A stretch of 64,000 nt of DNA from Methanobacteriota archaeon (lineage in GTDB: Archaea; Thermoplasmatota; Poseidoniia; Poseidoniales; Thalassarchaeaceae), in NCBI GenBank assembly GCA_014239955.1, contig JAAZXW010000006.1, positions 1 through 64,000 on the forward strand. Reading direction: 5' to 3'. Shown here in pieces: positions 34,443 to 42,877 of this stretch (within the stretch, counting starts at the first letter, position 1; each line of letters starts with the position of its first letter). A program made the translations under genes and the position numbers. The notes beneath the pieces are model-generated. The model saw only the letters and a program-made list of their open reading frames with translations, was not told where the DNA came from and did no database searches.

Positions 34443-36212
34443 TCACCTCCTGTTCTTCGGGTCAACCACGTCCCTAATGCCGTCCCCAAGTAGGTTGAAA
34501 CCGAGCACCGTCACGGCTATCGCTAAGCCCGGATATAACATCATATGGGGGGCTCGTTGGAAAGCGACCCTGCTCTCGGATATCATCAGCCCCCACTCTG
34601 CCGTATACGGTGCTGCCCCCAAGCCGAGGAAGGATAGCCCGGATGCGGATAGGATGGTCCCGCCGATATCCAAGGTGAAGGCAACAAGTAGAGGTGCCCA
34701 AGCATTGGGGAGGATGTGTCTGAACATTATCCTGCTAGGGGGCGCCCCAACGCTCTTGGCTGCCTCGACGAAAGCCATCTCCTTGACGTATAGGACCTGT
34801 CCGCGTATCAGCCTAGCATACCCGGGCCAGCCGGTGAATATCAGAGCGAACTGCACCTGCCATAGTTTGTCGAAGTCCTTGATGAGTACGATTTCTGGCC
34901 CCTCGTTTCCAGATAGTTTGAACAGAATGGCCATGGATATGAACACTACGACAGTCCTGAAGTTGAGGTACCTCCAGGGATTGGTCCAGTCGAACGATGA
35001 ACCGATCCTCTTCAGTGCCCCATCCAAGCTATTTTTCTGCACGAACCTCCTATCTGCCAGAATTATTCCCACTAGAAGAACGATCACAACCAAGGAGGAG
35101 ATTAGTCGCCACCCCCTGCTGTGAGAGACTCCGAAGAAATCAGGCCAGGCGAACGCGGGGAGCCACCCCACGAAGAATAGGAAGGCCAATAGGCCCACCA
35201 GAAGGGACCTGTTCTCCATCAGCATCCCCATTGCTTGGTCGCTGACCTGATCGTTGCCAGACAGAACGGTTGTGGAGAGATGAGAATTCAGGAAGTAGGC
35301 CAGCATGAGGACCGGTAAGAGGATGCCCAACCAAACGGGAAAGGTCAGGCTTGAGACCGACCGCATTGCAGCCACGAACGCCATCGCTAGGATTAGTCCG
35401 GGGATTGCGAAGAAAACGTCGCATATTCTCATTATCACCTCGTCGACCCTCCCCCCGTAGTAGCCGCTGATGCTTCCGACGATGGTCCCGATTGTGACAG
35501 TTAGAGTGGCCACGGTAATTCCGATGGTGAGGGATACTCGGGCCCCGTACACCACCTTGCTGAACACGTCATGCCCTTCTTTGTTGGTTCCGAAGATGCA
35601 CGTGTCATATTCCTCAGGCAACCACCAGTGGCTCATGTCCTCGTTTTCGTACAGGTAGGTCACCCACACGCCGCTGTAATGGGAGGAGTTCCCATACAAG
35701 TCTGGAGAGAGCACGAAAAGGGAGGAGTTGTTCGGGTCGATCGTGATTAGGGATATGTCTTGGTCATAGCCACGATCATTCTCTATCTTGATGATCTCAG
35801 TAACAGACAGGACATCCGTGTAGTATCCATAGGCAATCGAGCCACTGACTTTGTTTGCGGACTCTGCCACGACGGTCTCAGAGAATAGAGGGGATCTAGG
35901 GTTGGTGGTAATCTTCTGCTCGCGCAATGAGCACTCCTCTGAGAACGGAGGAGACTCTTGTTGGTCAGGGTTATTCGACCACTTGTCCTCGGTATCAGTA
36001 AGATTCCTGTATGGGTGCTGGACCGCTATCTCATCAGCGAAGATGGCGACCATGGAGACTGACAAAACCATCAGTAGACCGAGCATGGCTAGTAGTGAAC
36101 GACGATATATCTTCCATCCTCGTCCGAGGTTGCTGATGGACATGGACAGAGATTCCAAGAGTCGCTTCTGACTCTCTTCTCGGTCTTTTCGACCTCCTCC
36201 CCAATCTCTCAT
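34443..36212 (-). CDS. dppC: Peptide ABC transporter permease DppC with extra membrane domain
   Basis: Inner permease of the importer. The 589-residue protein is nearly twice the usual 300. TM1 (LAMLGLLMVLSVSMVAIFAD, about 41-60) is followed by an outer loop of about 160 residues, then the standard core (GARVSLTIGITVATLTVTIGTIVGSISGYYGG and FFAIPGLILAMAFVAAM). Residues about 285-445 are extra, with four likely spans (PVWLGILLPVLMLAYFL; LLVGLLAFLFFVGW; ISSLVVIVLLVGIILA; VVVFISMAILF). The canonical EAA loop then appears (GWPGYARLIRGQVLYV...FVEAAKSVGA). It overlaps dppB by ATGA-type coupling (36209-36212). Confidence 0.92.
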   Translation of the reverse strand: MRDWGGGRKDREESQKRLLESLSMSISNLGRGWKIYRRSLLAMLGLLMVLSVSMVAIFADEIAVQHPYRNLTDTEDKWSNNPDQQESPPFSEECSLREQKITTNPRSPLFSETVVAESANKVSGSIAYGYYTDVLSVTEIIKIENDRGYDQDISLITIDPNNSSLFVLSPDLYGNSSHYSGVWVTYLYENEDMSHWWLPEEYDTCIFGTNKEGHDVFSKVVYGARVSLTIGITVATLTVTIGTIVGSISGYYGGRVDEVIMRICDVFFAIPGLILAMAFVAAMRSVSSLTFPVWLGILLPVLMLAYFLNSHLSTTVLSGNDQVSDQAMGMLMENRSLLVGLLAFLFFVGWLPAFAWPDFFGVSHSRGWRLISSLVVIVLLVGIILADRRFVQKNSLDGALKRIGSSFDWTNPWRYLNFRTVVVFISMAILFKLSGNEGPEIVLIKDFDKLWQVQFALIFTGWPGYARLIRGQVLYVKEMAFVEAAKSVGAPPSRIMFRHILPNAWAPLLVAFTLDIGGTILSASGLSFLGLGAAPYTAEWGLMISESRVAFQRAPHMMLYPGLAIAVTVLGFNLLGDGIRDVVDPKNRR

Positions 36213-37363
36213 TCTAGCCTCACCCTCGGGTCCACAATTGCATAGGCGATGTCCACTATCAGATTAGACAGCAGGAAAATCACTGAAGTGAGTAAGGTTA
36301 CTCCCATGACGATTTGATATTCCAGTTGCAGGATTCCCAAGACGGCCACGGTCCCCATGCCGTGGATGCCGAAAACTGACTCGGTCAGCACCGCCCCCCC
36401 AATCGCACCCCCTATGGAGAATCCCAGGATGGTGACAATGGGGACCATGGCGTTCCTGCATGCGTGCACGACCACGACCCTGAACTCCGAGAGCCCCTTG
36501 GCCCTTGCAGTTCTGACGTAATCCTCGTGGAGCACCTCCAGTAGGCTGGCTCGCATGTATCTGAGTAGCGAGCCAGAGGATGCTACCCCGAGGGCAGAGC
36601 ATGGCAGCACCAGATGGATCAACGTATCCATGAACAACTCCCGATTAGTGTCGAACTCGGAGGGCAATTCTGTTAGCTTTGCATCAGTCACGAACCAACT
36701 GTCTATCAGATGGAAACCAGTACCTGATTCTGGGTAGAATGAGTGGTAACCATCCAAGGGATATGTGTAGCTCTGCTGGTGCCTGTCGAATATAGGGAAG
36801 CACCCTCCTTCCGTGCCGAATATCGGGTCGCATATTCCCCCCACTTCAGGTCCTGTTGCGAAGTAGAGCTGCAGGAGCATGGCGAACCAGAAGATGGGGA
36901 GGCTGACGAATGCGATGGCGAAGAACCGGGAGACGTGGTCGAACATCCTGTCCTGCCTCACGGCGCTGATAATGCCCAGGAAGATCCCTAATGGATAGGC
37001 AATCATGAGCGAGAAGAAGGCCATCTCGAGCGTTACCGGGGCGGAGGTCTTGATTATGTCCAGTACCGGACGGCCGTTTTTCTGAGACTCACCCCAATCT
37101 CCGTTGATTAGGTCGGTAATGTACCTCTCGAACTGCAGGCTGACTGGGTCATCCAGCCTAAGCCTCTCGCGGTTAGCTTGGTGTGCCGTGATTGGCTCTC
37201 CTTCGTCGGTGTAACCGACAATGAGTCCGCATTTGTCCCCGCATTGGAGGGCAGCTGGGTCGCCGGGGATTATCTGCGCCACTGCGAAGGTGAAGACCGC
37301 GACGCCTATCATGACCGGGATGAGGAGCAAGAGCCGGCGAACGACGAATTCGTGCAACCTCAT
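36209..37363 (-). CDS. dppB: Peptide ABC transporter permease DppB
   Basis: Permease of the importer, 384 residues. N-terminal FVVRRLLLLIPVMIGVAVFTFAVAQIIPGDPA is diagnostic of DppB/OppB. The core continues with PVTLEMAFFSLMIAYPLGIFLGIISA, the EAA loop (DYVRTARAKGLSEFRVVVVHACRNAMVPIVT) and LTESVFGIHGMG. An outer loop of about 90 residues with several cysteines lies between the middle spans, a little longer than usual. No large membrane insertion is present. Confidence 0.95.
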   Translation of the reverse strand: MRLHEFVVRRLLLLIPVMIGVAVFTFAVAQIIPGDPAALQCGDKCGLIVGYTDEGEPITAHQANRERLRLDDPVSLQFERYITDLINGDWGESQKNGRPVLDIIKTSAPVTLEMAFFSLMIAYPLGIFLGIISAVRQDRMFDHVSRFFAIAFVSLPIFWFAMLLQLYFATGPEVGGICDPIFGTEGGCFPIFDRHQQSYTYPLDGYHSFYPESGTGFHLIDSWFVTDAKLTELPSEFDTNRELFMDTLIHLVLPCSALGVASSGSLLRYMRASLLEVLHEDYVRTARAKGLSEFRVVVVHACRNAMVPIVTILGFSIGGAIGGAVLTESVFGIHGMGTVAVLGILQLEYQIVMGVTLLTSVIFLLSNLIVDIAYAIVDPRVRLE

Positions 37364-37453
37364 GATAGTCCCCGGCGCCGGTCCGTTAGGAGACCTATGA
37401 CAGTTACCGAATGCAAAGTTGCAAACTGAATTTAGATTCAGAGATTTTCGGCT

Positions 37454-37483
37454 CGGCGGCAGACTCCCAAGGGTCTGCCGCCG
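37454..37483 (-). terminator. Strong hairpin between dppA and dppB
   Basis: CGGCGGCAGAC and GTCTGCCGCCG form a perfect 11-bp GC-rich stem with an 8-nt loop about 30 nt after the dppA stop. No T-tract follows. It probably stabilises the dppA transcript or reduces read-through so that binding protein exceeds permease. Function is inferred from position. Confidence 0.6.
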
Positions 37484-37511
37484 GCCTTACGTTCTTCCTG
37501 CAGGTTCTCTA

Positions 37512-39800
37512 CTAGCAGGTTCCGACTAGTTCGCCGTCAACTTCTGGCAGCTTGTCGTAGTCGAACCAGTGAGCGGACCCGATGGCCACCCAGTCAGGAG
37601 AGCAGATGTCGTCGTGCTTGACGCCGATTCCGTTGTACTGACCGATGATGATCATGTTGGGGTCCAGCACCCATGCCGCGAAGGCATCGACGTACGCCTG
37701 CTCGCGCGTGGCGTCGTCCTGGGACGTCCGGCCGGTTAGCAGGTGCGTATCCACGACGTCGTTGTGGTATCCCGTACCATATGCGTCACCGCCGATGTCA
37801 TGGCTGCCTGCGAATGGCGACCAGTAGTTGTCTGGGTCCAGGTAGTCAGGAGCCCATCCGCTGAAGCGGATGTCCCAGGTCCTGGTGTAGTACATCGTGA
37901 GGTACTCTGGCCAGGACTTTGCGTCACCGGACGTTGCAACTCCGATGGTCCCCAGTGCTTCCTCAAGCTGTCCGCCCATGGCAATTCGGTAGTCGTTGCC
38001 CTCGTTGGCCATGACGCGCAGGATGTTTGGTAGGCGGCACTCGGTGCCGTCCCTGTCTCCCTCTGCAATCACTGTGGGAGCCCCACCGTGAGTCAGCGAA
38101 GTGCAGTCGTACTGGCGGATGAATCCGGCGTTCTCCAGGATTGCCTCGGCGTTAGCCAAGTTGTATGTGAAGACCTCGTACTGGGTTCCCGCGTACAGGA
38201 ATCCCGTTGGGATGGGCCCGTACTGAGGTGCAAGGGAGTTGTCGTAGGTGACCCTGCGGTGCGTGTCGTAGTCGAACGCGTAGGAGATTGCCTCCCTCAC
38301 AGCTGCCGTTTCCATGACGTTGCAGTCGTTAAGGGCGGTTCCGTCGTCGCTGCAGTCGTGGTTCAGCACCAGGGACGAGTTTGCATCCGTGTTGGTGTTG
38401 TCCTCTCCTGCGTCCAGAACCTTCGGGTTGAGGTTGAATGCCGACAGGGTCGTTGTGAAAGTCTCCCTGTAGGTGCAGATGTGCCCGTCCTTGCTAGCCA
38501 CGTTTGGCTTGTCGTCAAGGGCGTCGTCCTCTCCAGCGTCAAGTGCTCCGTTGCTGTTCTCGTCGATGTAGCAGAAGTTCACCAGGTCCTCGATGTTGAT
38601 GCCACCGAAGTCGACCTCGCCGTCAGTGTAGGCTAGTAGCCTGGTTGACGCCTCGGTAACGATGGTCATGGTGTGCCTGTTGATGTTGAAGTCGCCAGAC
38701 TCCCAGTACATCCAGTTGGGTGTTAGGACGATCCTGTCCTCACGGACCCATGACTGGACCAGGTATGCGTTGGTTCCGGCTCCGAATGGGCCCTCGTCCA
38801 ACCATTTGTGGCAGTAGTCGTCAGATGTGACGTTACCACCAGCATCCAACTCGATAACTCGGTTAGCCTCGCAAAGCTCAGCGTTGATCACTGCGCCCAC
38901 GGTGTAGGCGATGGTAGAGATGAACGCAGACGATGGGGCTTTCAGGGTCACGGAGAAAGAGGTGGGACTGATAACCGTGAGGTTTAGTCCACCGTTGTCA
39001 TCGTGGTTTCCGTCTGCATCGTTGCAGTTGAATGACTGGTCTAGGATCCAGTTTACATGGCTTGCAGGCCCTGCGTATCCAATGACCCTGCACCACGAGT
39101 AAACGACATCTGAGGCTTCCATCTTGTCGCCGTTGCTGAAGTACACATCGTCACGTAGAGTGAAGGTGTAGGTTAGGCTATCAGCACTGACAGTGAACCC
39201 TGTTGCAAGCCTTGCCTCGATGATGGCGTTACCCGAGCCATCTCCAGCATACCTGTACAGAGTGTCGTAGACCTGTTCGATCACGTCTCCAGATGCGGAG
39301 TCGTATGCGTCTCCTGGGTCGATTGTCGAAGCGTCCCCGATGGACATCTCGACGATCTCGCAGGGGTTGTTTGATCCCTGCTCACGGCACTTTCTGGACT
39401 TCTCAAGCTCGTAAAGCGCCGAAGAGAAGTGGGCGCTTTCGTTAGCGGAGTCGGCGGCGAGGTTGCTCGCGTAGTCGGTCATGATGGCTGCCTGTGACAT
39501 TCCGTAGTCACAGGAGTTGTCGTTTTCCTCTGCAGCAGCATCGTAGTTGTTTGCTGCCATGTCGGTACATCCTGGGACCTTTGCTACAGTCTCCGTTACG
39601 GTCTCCGTTACTGTCTCAGTCACAGTTTCGGTTACGGTCTGGACACATGCGTTGTTGCCGCTGTCTAGCGTGTAACCGTCTCCGATTGCGTCGCAGTCAG
39701 CTTGTGTCAGCGTCCTTTCCACATCGTCCCCAGCGCAACCCGCCAGGGCCGATGCAATCATCAGTGTGCATAAAAGAAGAGCATTCGCTTTAACCTTCAT
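37512..39800 (-). CDS. dppA: Peptide ABC transporter substrate-binding lipoprotein DppA/OppA (SBP_bac_5)
   Basis: Extracellular peptide-binding protein that delivers substrate to DppBC. The track frame opens at 39881; the ATG at 39800 gives a lipoprotein signal peptide (KVKANALLLCTLMIASALAGC, anchor Cys at 22). Then comes a cysteine-containing small domain, a threonine-rich linker (TVTETVTETVTETV), and a SBP_5 domain: AYDSASGDVIEQVYDTLYRY, LTYTFTLRDDVYFSNGDKMEASDVVYSW, VREAISYAFDYDTHRRVTYD and IRFSGWAPDYLDPDNYWSPF. At 762 residues it is larger than the usual 530-600. The gene has its own promoter region downstream of tRNA-Ala. Confidence 0.95.
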   Translation of the reverse strand: MKVKANALLLCTLMIASALAGCAGDDVERTLTQADCDAIGDGYTLDSGNNACVQTVTETVTETVTETVTETVAKVPGCTDMAANNYDAAAEENDNSCDYGMSQAAIMTDYASNLAADSANESAHFSSALYELEKSRKCREQGSNNPCEIVEMSIGDASTIDPGDAYDSASGDVIEQVYDTLYRYAGDGSGNAIIEARLATGFTVSADSLTYTFTLRDDVYFSNGDKMEASDVVYSWCRVIGYAGPASHVNWILDQSFNCNDADGNHDDNGGLNLTVISPTSFSVTLKAPSSAFISTIAYTVGAVINAELCEANRVIELDAGGNVTSDDYCHKWLDEGPFGAGTNAYLVQSWVREDRIVLTPNWMYWESGDFNINRHTMTIVTEASTRLLAYTDGEVDFGGINIEDLVNFCYIDENSNGALDAGEDDALDDKPNVASKDGHICTYRETFTTTLSAFNLNPKVLDAGEDNTNTDANSSLVLNHDCSDDGTALNDCNVMETAAVREAISYAFDYDTHRRVTYDNSLAPQYGPIPTGFLYAGTQYEVFTYNLANAEAILENAGFIRQYDCTSLTHGGAPTVIAEGDRDGTECRLPNILRVMANEGNDYRIAMGGQLEEALGTIGVATSGDAKSWPEYLTMYYTRTWDIRFSGWAPDYLDPDNYWSPFAGSHDIGGDAYGTGYHNDVVDTHLLTGRTSQDDATREQAYVDAFAAWVLDPNMIIIGQYNGIGVKHDDICSPDWVAIGSAHWFDYDKLPEVDGELVGTC
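39590..39640 (-). repeat. Short tandem repeat coding TVTE linker in DppA
   Basis: A tandem run of roughly 12-nt units encodes repeated Thr-Val-Thr-Glu. Such threonine-rich tracts in archaeal surface lipoproteins commonly serve as flexible, often glycosylated spacers. Repeat number may vary between strains. Confidence 0.6.
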
Positions 39801-39929
39801 CGCTCCATTGAGACTATGATGTGTATTTAGTATCACCCTAGAAAATGGGCCTTTTGGCCAATCAGGGGGTTTGATAGCCACTAATTATCGAAAAAATGAT
39901 GGGTCCTTTCCCTAAGAGTCGAAGAGTAA

Positions 39930-40006
39930 TGGTGGACGTGCCGAGATTTGAACTCGGGGCCTCTTCCATGCCAAGGAAGCGCGCTTCCAAGCTGCGCCAC
40001 ACGCCC
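39930..40006 (-). tRNA. tRNA-Ala (GGC anticodon), CCA end encoded
   Basis: Acceptor GGGCGTG pairs with CACGTCC and includes a G3:U70 wobble, the alanine identity element. Anticodon arm CTTCC-TTGGCAT-GGAAG gives GGC. T-arm CCGAG-TTCAAAT-CTCGG. Discriminator A and an encoded CCA complete the 77-nt gene. It lies upstream of dppA on the same strand. Confidence 0.95.
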
Positions 40007-40052
40007 AGTGGGCTGACGAACTGCGGCGCCCATTTAAGGAGGATGTGGGAGA

Positions 40053-40598
40053 GTGGTTGATGTGTCACGTGAGGAAGGGGGCAGGAGCGTGCCCGCAATT
40101 CCGGATGAATTGCTGGAAGACCTGGCCAAGGAATTGGAGGGGGAGGATGCCCCCTTCGTCGAACACCTCGGGAGGGATTTGGAACTGAAGTGGCTCGAGG
40201 AGGATGAGTCGAGGCTGGGATTCACAAGATTCGAATGCGACCATCACGAAATCTACCGGAGGCGAAGGCTCGGTGTACCACCGGGCCCGGTAACCATTGC
40301 AATGAACCCGATATTGATCAAAGACACCGCACTATTCCGTCATACTCTAGCGCATGAACTTCTACATGCTGCTGGACTTCTTGATCACGATGGTTTGCAT
40401 GCAGAGATAGTTGGCAAGATTGCCCCTGCGCCCAAGCTAAGGGATTCACCGGTCCTGATGAGACTGCGTGAACAGGTACTGGAGGGACTCCCCGAGGAGC
40501 AGTGGATCTGTGGCAAATGCGGTCACGCTTGGGAAAGAAGGAGGGTGACAAGGCCAACACGGTGCCCGAAGTGTGCAAGTAGGTTCGAGACGAAGTGA
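40053..40598 (+). CDS. SprT-like zinc metalloprotease with C-terminal zinc ribbon
   Basis: A 181-residue protein with HTLAHELLHAAGLLDHDG, giving the HExxH zinc site and a downstream histidine, and a C-terminal zinc ribbon (CGKCGHAWERRRVTRPTRCPKC). This is the layout of small SprT/Spartan-like proteases that act on DNA-protein crosslinks, though here without other recruitment motifs. The start is a GTG at 40053 preceded by AAGGAGG about 10 nt upstream. DNA-repair function is inferred from family resemblance. Confidence 0.75.
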   Translation: MVDVSREEGGRSVPAIPDELLEDLAKELEGEDAPFVEHLGRDLELKWLEEDESRLGFTRFECDHHEIYRRRRLGVPPGPVTIAMNPILIKDTALFRHTLAHELLHAAGLLDHDGLHAEIVGKIAPAPKLRDSPVLMRLREQVLEGLPEEQWICGKCGHAWERRRVTRPTRCPKCASRFETK

Positions 40599-40633
40599 GG
40601 GTTCATCTAAGTGGGACTCCCGGAGAGGGTCGC

Positions 40634-40710
40634 GGGCGATTGGTGTAGTCTGGATATCATGCTGGCCTTCTAAGCCGGTGACACGGGTTCGAATCCTGTA
40701 TTGCCCACCA
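40634..40710 (+). tRNA. tRNA-Arg (TCT anticodon), CCA end encoded
   Basis: Acceptor GGGCGAT / ATTGCCC, anticodon arm CTGGC-CTTCTAA-GCCGG (anticodon TCT), T-arm ACGGG-TTCGAAT-CCTGT with one wobble, discriminator A and encoded CCA. It reads AGA codons. The eL41 gene follows about 80 bp downstream. Confidence 0.94.
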
Positions 40711-40790
40711 CCTAATCTAGATGTGTATCACGAATCGCTCATATACGCGAGGCAGGTCGGAAGGACTCGCAAACTGGAGGATGATTAACA

Positions 40791-40901
40791 GTGAAGAGAG
40801 GTTCCCGTGCTTGGAAGAAGCAAGGGAAGCAACGCTGGAAGTGGCGAAAGAAGAAGCTCCGAAGGCGGAAGGCAGCCAGGAAGCGGGCCAAGCAACGATG
40901 A
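40791..40901 (+). CDS. rpl41e: Ribosomal protein eL41 (36 residues, absent from the ORF track)
   Basis: A GTG-started frame, KRGSRAWKKQGKQRWKW then RKKKLRRRKAARKRAKQR, 36 residues. It matches the eukaryotic/archaeal L41 pattern 'KWRKKRMRRLKRKRRKMR': one short, almost wholly basic helix that bridges the two ribosomal subunits. GGAGG sits 10 nt upstream of the GTG, which supports this frame over the overlapping 66-codon frame starting at 40721. About half of all residues are Arg or Lys. It is easily missed because of its length. Confidence 0.85.
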   Translation: MKRGSRAWKKQGKQRWKWRKKKLRRRKAARKRAKQR

Positions 40902-40942
40902 AACTGGGTCAGCGTGAATAGGGGTTGCCTCGTCTCGGTGTC

Positions 40943-42547
40943 ATGGTCGAGCAGGGCCCTATCGATGCGGAGATTGTCGACGAGCCCGCGGGTCGCCGAA
41001 TTCTGATGACGTACAAATCTGGCTCGGCAGCCATTCTGGTAGTTGCGATAATCATCATCGCAGCATTCCAATCGATTGTGGCATCGCCCAAATCCGGATC
41101 TATCAGCGGCGAAGAAAGCAGGAACGCCGTTGTCGTTTGGGATCAAAGCGTATACATGCCCAGGCACGAGGAATGTATTGACGAGGGCAACGGGCAGGAC
41201 TTGCCTGAATTTGGAATCGGGTACGAGCCTAGTATCTCAATCACCAGCAATGGGAACATGTTCATCACGGCGCACAAGGACCTTAGGTGGGGAGGGGAAG
41301 ACTCACCGATCCCGATAATCTTGGACCCAGATGATCCCGGGCCCTGGTGGGCCTGCACGGATGGGAGGGAAACGACTTGGGACTACTGGGCATCTTGGTT
41401 CTGGGCCTCATACGACAATGGGACCACCTGGGAGCATGGGGAGAACTTCGGGCCTACACCTGGAAACATGCTCTTCGCAAACTACCTGGCTGGAGGTTCG
41501 GAGTGCCTGGGGGACGAGGGTGACATCTCCGTAGACGCGATGGACACGGTGTTCTACCTAGACACTACGCTGGAAGACAACTGGTGGCACACTCTGGAAG
41601 ACCATGGGACGGAATACTCCACGGGAATCTGCCAGAGGATGAACACCATGGCAGCAGATGACCGACCCTGGGTTGCGGCCCAGGGGGATGGTATCATCCA
41701 CTACCTCGGCAACTCTGGCGCGTCCCCCCCCGAATGCACCGGTGACTCGGGGAGGTACTGGTACTACCACTCTGAAGATGGCGGGAACACATTCTCGCAG
41801 TGCTACTCAGTACCCGGCGGATGGAGCACGATATCCAGCCAAAGGCATGGATCGTACGTGTACATCGCCCAGGAGAATGCGGACACCCAATCGGGCACTG
41901 TCATAGTCAGAATCAGCGATGAGTATGGCAGGGGGACGGGTTTCGGCGATGGGACGTGGGCACCTCCCGTCGACGTCGGGCCGAGAGAGGGCAATTGCCC
42001 CGAGGGCTACCCTGTTGTCAACAACAACGAGGGAGGGACCGTTGCAGTGGTGTGGGCCGACTGTCCGAACGGGAGCACTGGTCCATGGGAGATCAGGTTC
42101 GCCATCTCATACGACCACGGGACGAACTGGTCCACGTGGAACGTCTCTCACATCAATGGGATTCAGATGTACCCGTTCGTCAGCATCAGCGATGGAGACA
42201 TGGTCTCACTGGCATTCTACGGTCTGGACTTCGATGATGGGGATCTGGATGGCGACTACGTGGAAGGAGAGGAGTGGTTCCTGTACGCAGGGGCACTGCA
42301 ATCACCGATTGAGGGCGACAGCTGGGATTTCACCATAGCAGACCCGGAGCCATTGCATGTGGTGACCGGTTACGAGGAGCAGCTTGGAGACGTCCATGCG
42401 CTGCACGACTTCTTCGAGACGGTCCTGAGCCCGGATGGCTCGTGGATCGGGATCGCCTACCAGCAGAACCTGGGGCAACACCCGTTCGAGGAGAACGAGG
42501 AGCAGCGATATATCAAGTTCGTAGGAGGCGACCTCTCAACCGCCTGA
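40943..42547 (+). CDS. Membrane-anchored extracellular protein, sialidase/BNR-like beta-propeller
   Basis: A secreted or anchored protein of about 534 residues. The track start (40925) is a TTG; ATGs at 40943 and 41006 are better, and 41006 would give a clean signal sequence (SGSAAILVVAIIIIAAFQSIVA). The body repeats short blocks rich in Trp, Asp and Gly: YEPSISITSNGNMFITAHKD, FWASYDNGTTWEHGENF, YHSEDGGNTFSQCY, FAISYDHGTNWSTW. The 'S-x-D-x-G-x-T-W' box is the Asp-box of sialidase-like propellers. Catalytic residues of sialidases are not evident. Function unknown; carbohydrate binding at the surface is a guess. Confidence 0.65.
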   Translation: MVEQGPIDAEIVDEPAGRRILMTYKSGSAAILVVAIIIIAAFQSIVASPKSGSISGEESRNAVVVWDQSVYMPRHEECIDEGNGQDLPEFGIGYEPSISITSNGNMFITAHKDLRWGGEDSPIPIILDPDDPGPWWACTDGRETTWDYWASWFWASYDNGTTWEHGENFGPTPGNMLFANYLAGGSECLGDEGDISVDAMDTVFYLDTTLEDNWWHTLEDHGTEYSTGICQRMNTMAADDRPWVAAQGDGIIHYLGNSGASPPECTGDSGRYWYYHSEDGGNTFSQCYSVPGGWSTISSQRHGSYVYIAQENADTQSGTVIVRISDEYGRGTGFGDGTWAPPVDVGPREGNCPEGYPVVNNNEGGTVAVVWADCPNGSTGPWEIRFAISYDHGTNWSTWNVSHINGIQMYPFVSISDGDMVSLAFYGLDFDDGDLDGDYVEGEEWFLYAGALQSPIEGDSWDFTIADPEPLHVVTGYEEQLGDVHALHDFFETVLSPDGSWIGIAYQQNLGQHPFEENEEQRYIKFVGGDLSTA

Positions 42548-42745
42548 CGAGACCACTACCAACTCCAGAGTTGTGTCACCCTTGATCAACGAAGTATGTG
42601 GGATGATTGTATCCCCGTGGACTGCGAGGACGGTAGATGGGGGGACGCCCATCTTCTCAAGGACCTCGCTGACCGAAATGGGTTTGCTTGATTCGACCTG
42701 GACGGACCCTCCTAGGTGCTCAACTTGAATGATCACGAAGGGCAT
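42536..42745 (-). CDS. Ubiquitin-like sulfur carrier/modifier (ThiS/MoaD/SAMP type)
   Basis: A 69-residue beta-grasp protein ending in the diagnostic Gly-Gly (VVVSSGG). Preceding sequence fits ThiS/MoaD/Urm1: VEHLGGSVQVESSKPISVSEVLEKMGVPPSTVLAVHGDTIIPHTSLI. Such proteins are adenylated at the C-terminus by an E1-like enzyme and deliver sulfur (thiamine, molybdopterin, tRNA thiolation) or are conjugated to proteins as archaeal SAMPs. No E1 partner is in the window, so the role cannot be fixed. It overlaps the end of the propeller gene by 12 nt. Confidence 0.85.
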   Translation of the reverse strand: MPFVIIQVEHLGGSVQVESSKPISVSEVLEKMGVPPSTVLAVHGDTIIPHTSLIKGDTTLELVVVSSGG

Positions 42746-42791
42746 GAGGTCGGGTCAGCCTTATGTCTGATTCGCAGGTGGACGTTTCGCT

Positions 42792-42877
42792 GCCGAGATC
42801 GCATAGCCCGGTATTGCGGTGGATTCGAAATCCACTGTCCATTGGACGCGGGGGTTCAAATCCCTCTCTCGGCGCCA
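42792..42877 (+). tRNA. tRNA-Ser (CGA anticodon), CCA end encoded
   Basis: Acceptor GCCGAGA / TCTCGGC with discriminator G, anticodon arm GTGGA-TTCGAAA-TCCAC (anticodon CGA), a long variable arm (TGTCCATTGGACGC region) as in class II tRNA, T-arm GGGGG-TTCAAAT-CCCTC, and encoded CCA. The 3' 22 nt overlap the end of the convergent DUF3592-like gene. Confidence 0.94.

Noticed and set aside
38088-38636. 182-codon plus-strand ORF rich in Val
   Set aside because: Antisense to dppA; the composition reflects the complement of Asp/Asn-rich codons.
40721-40921. 66-codon ORF over eL41
   Set aside because: The eL41 frame has a family match and a well-placed Shine-Dalgarno; this frame begins within the tRNA spacer and lacks similarity.
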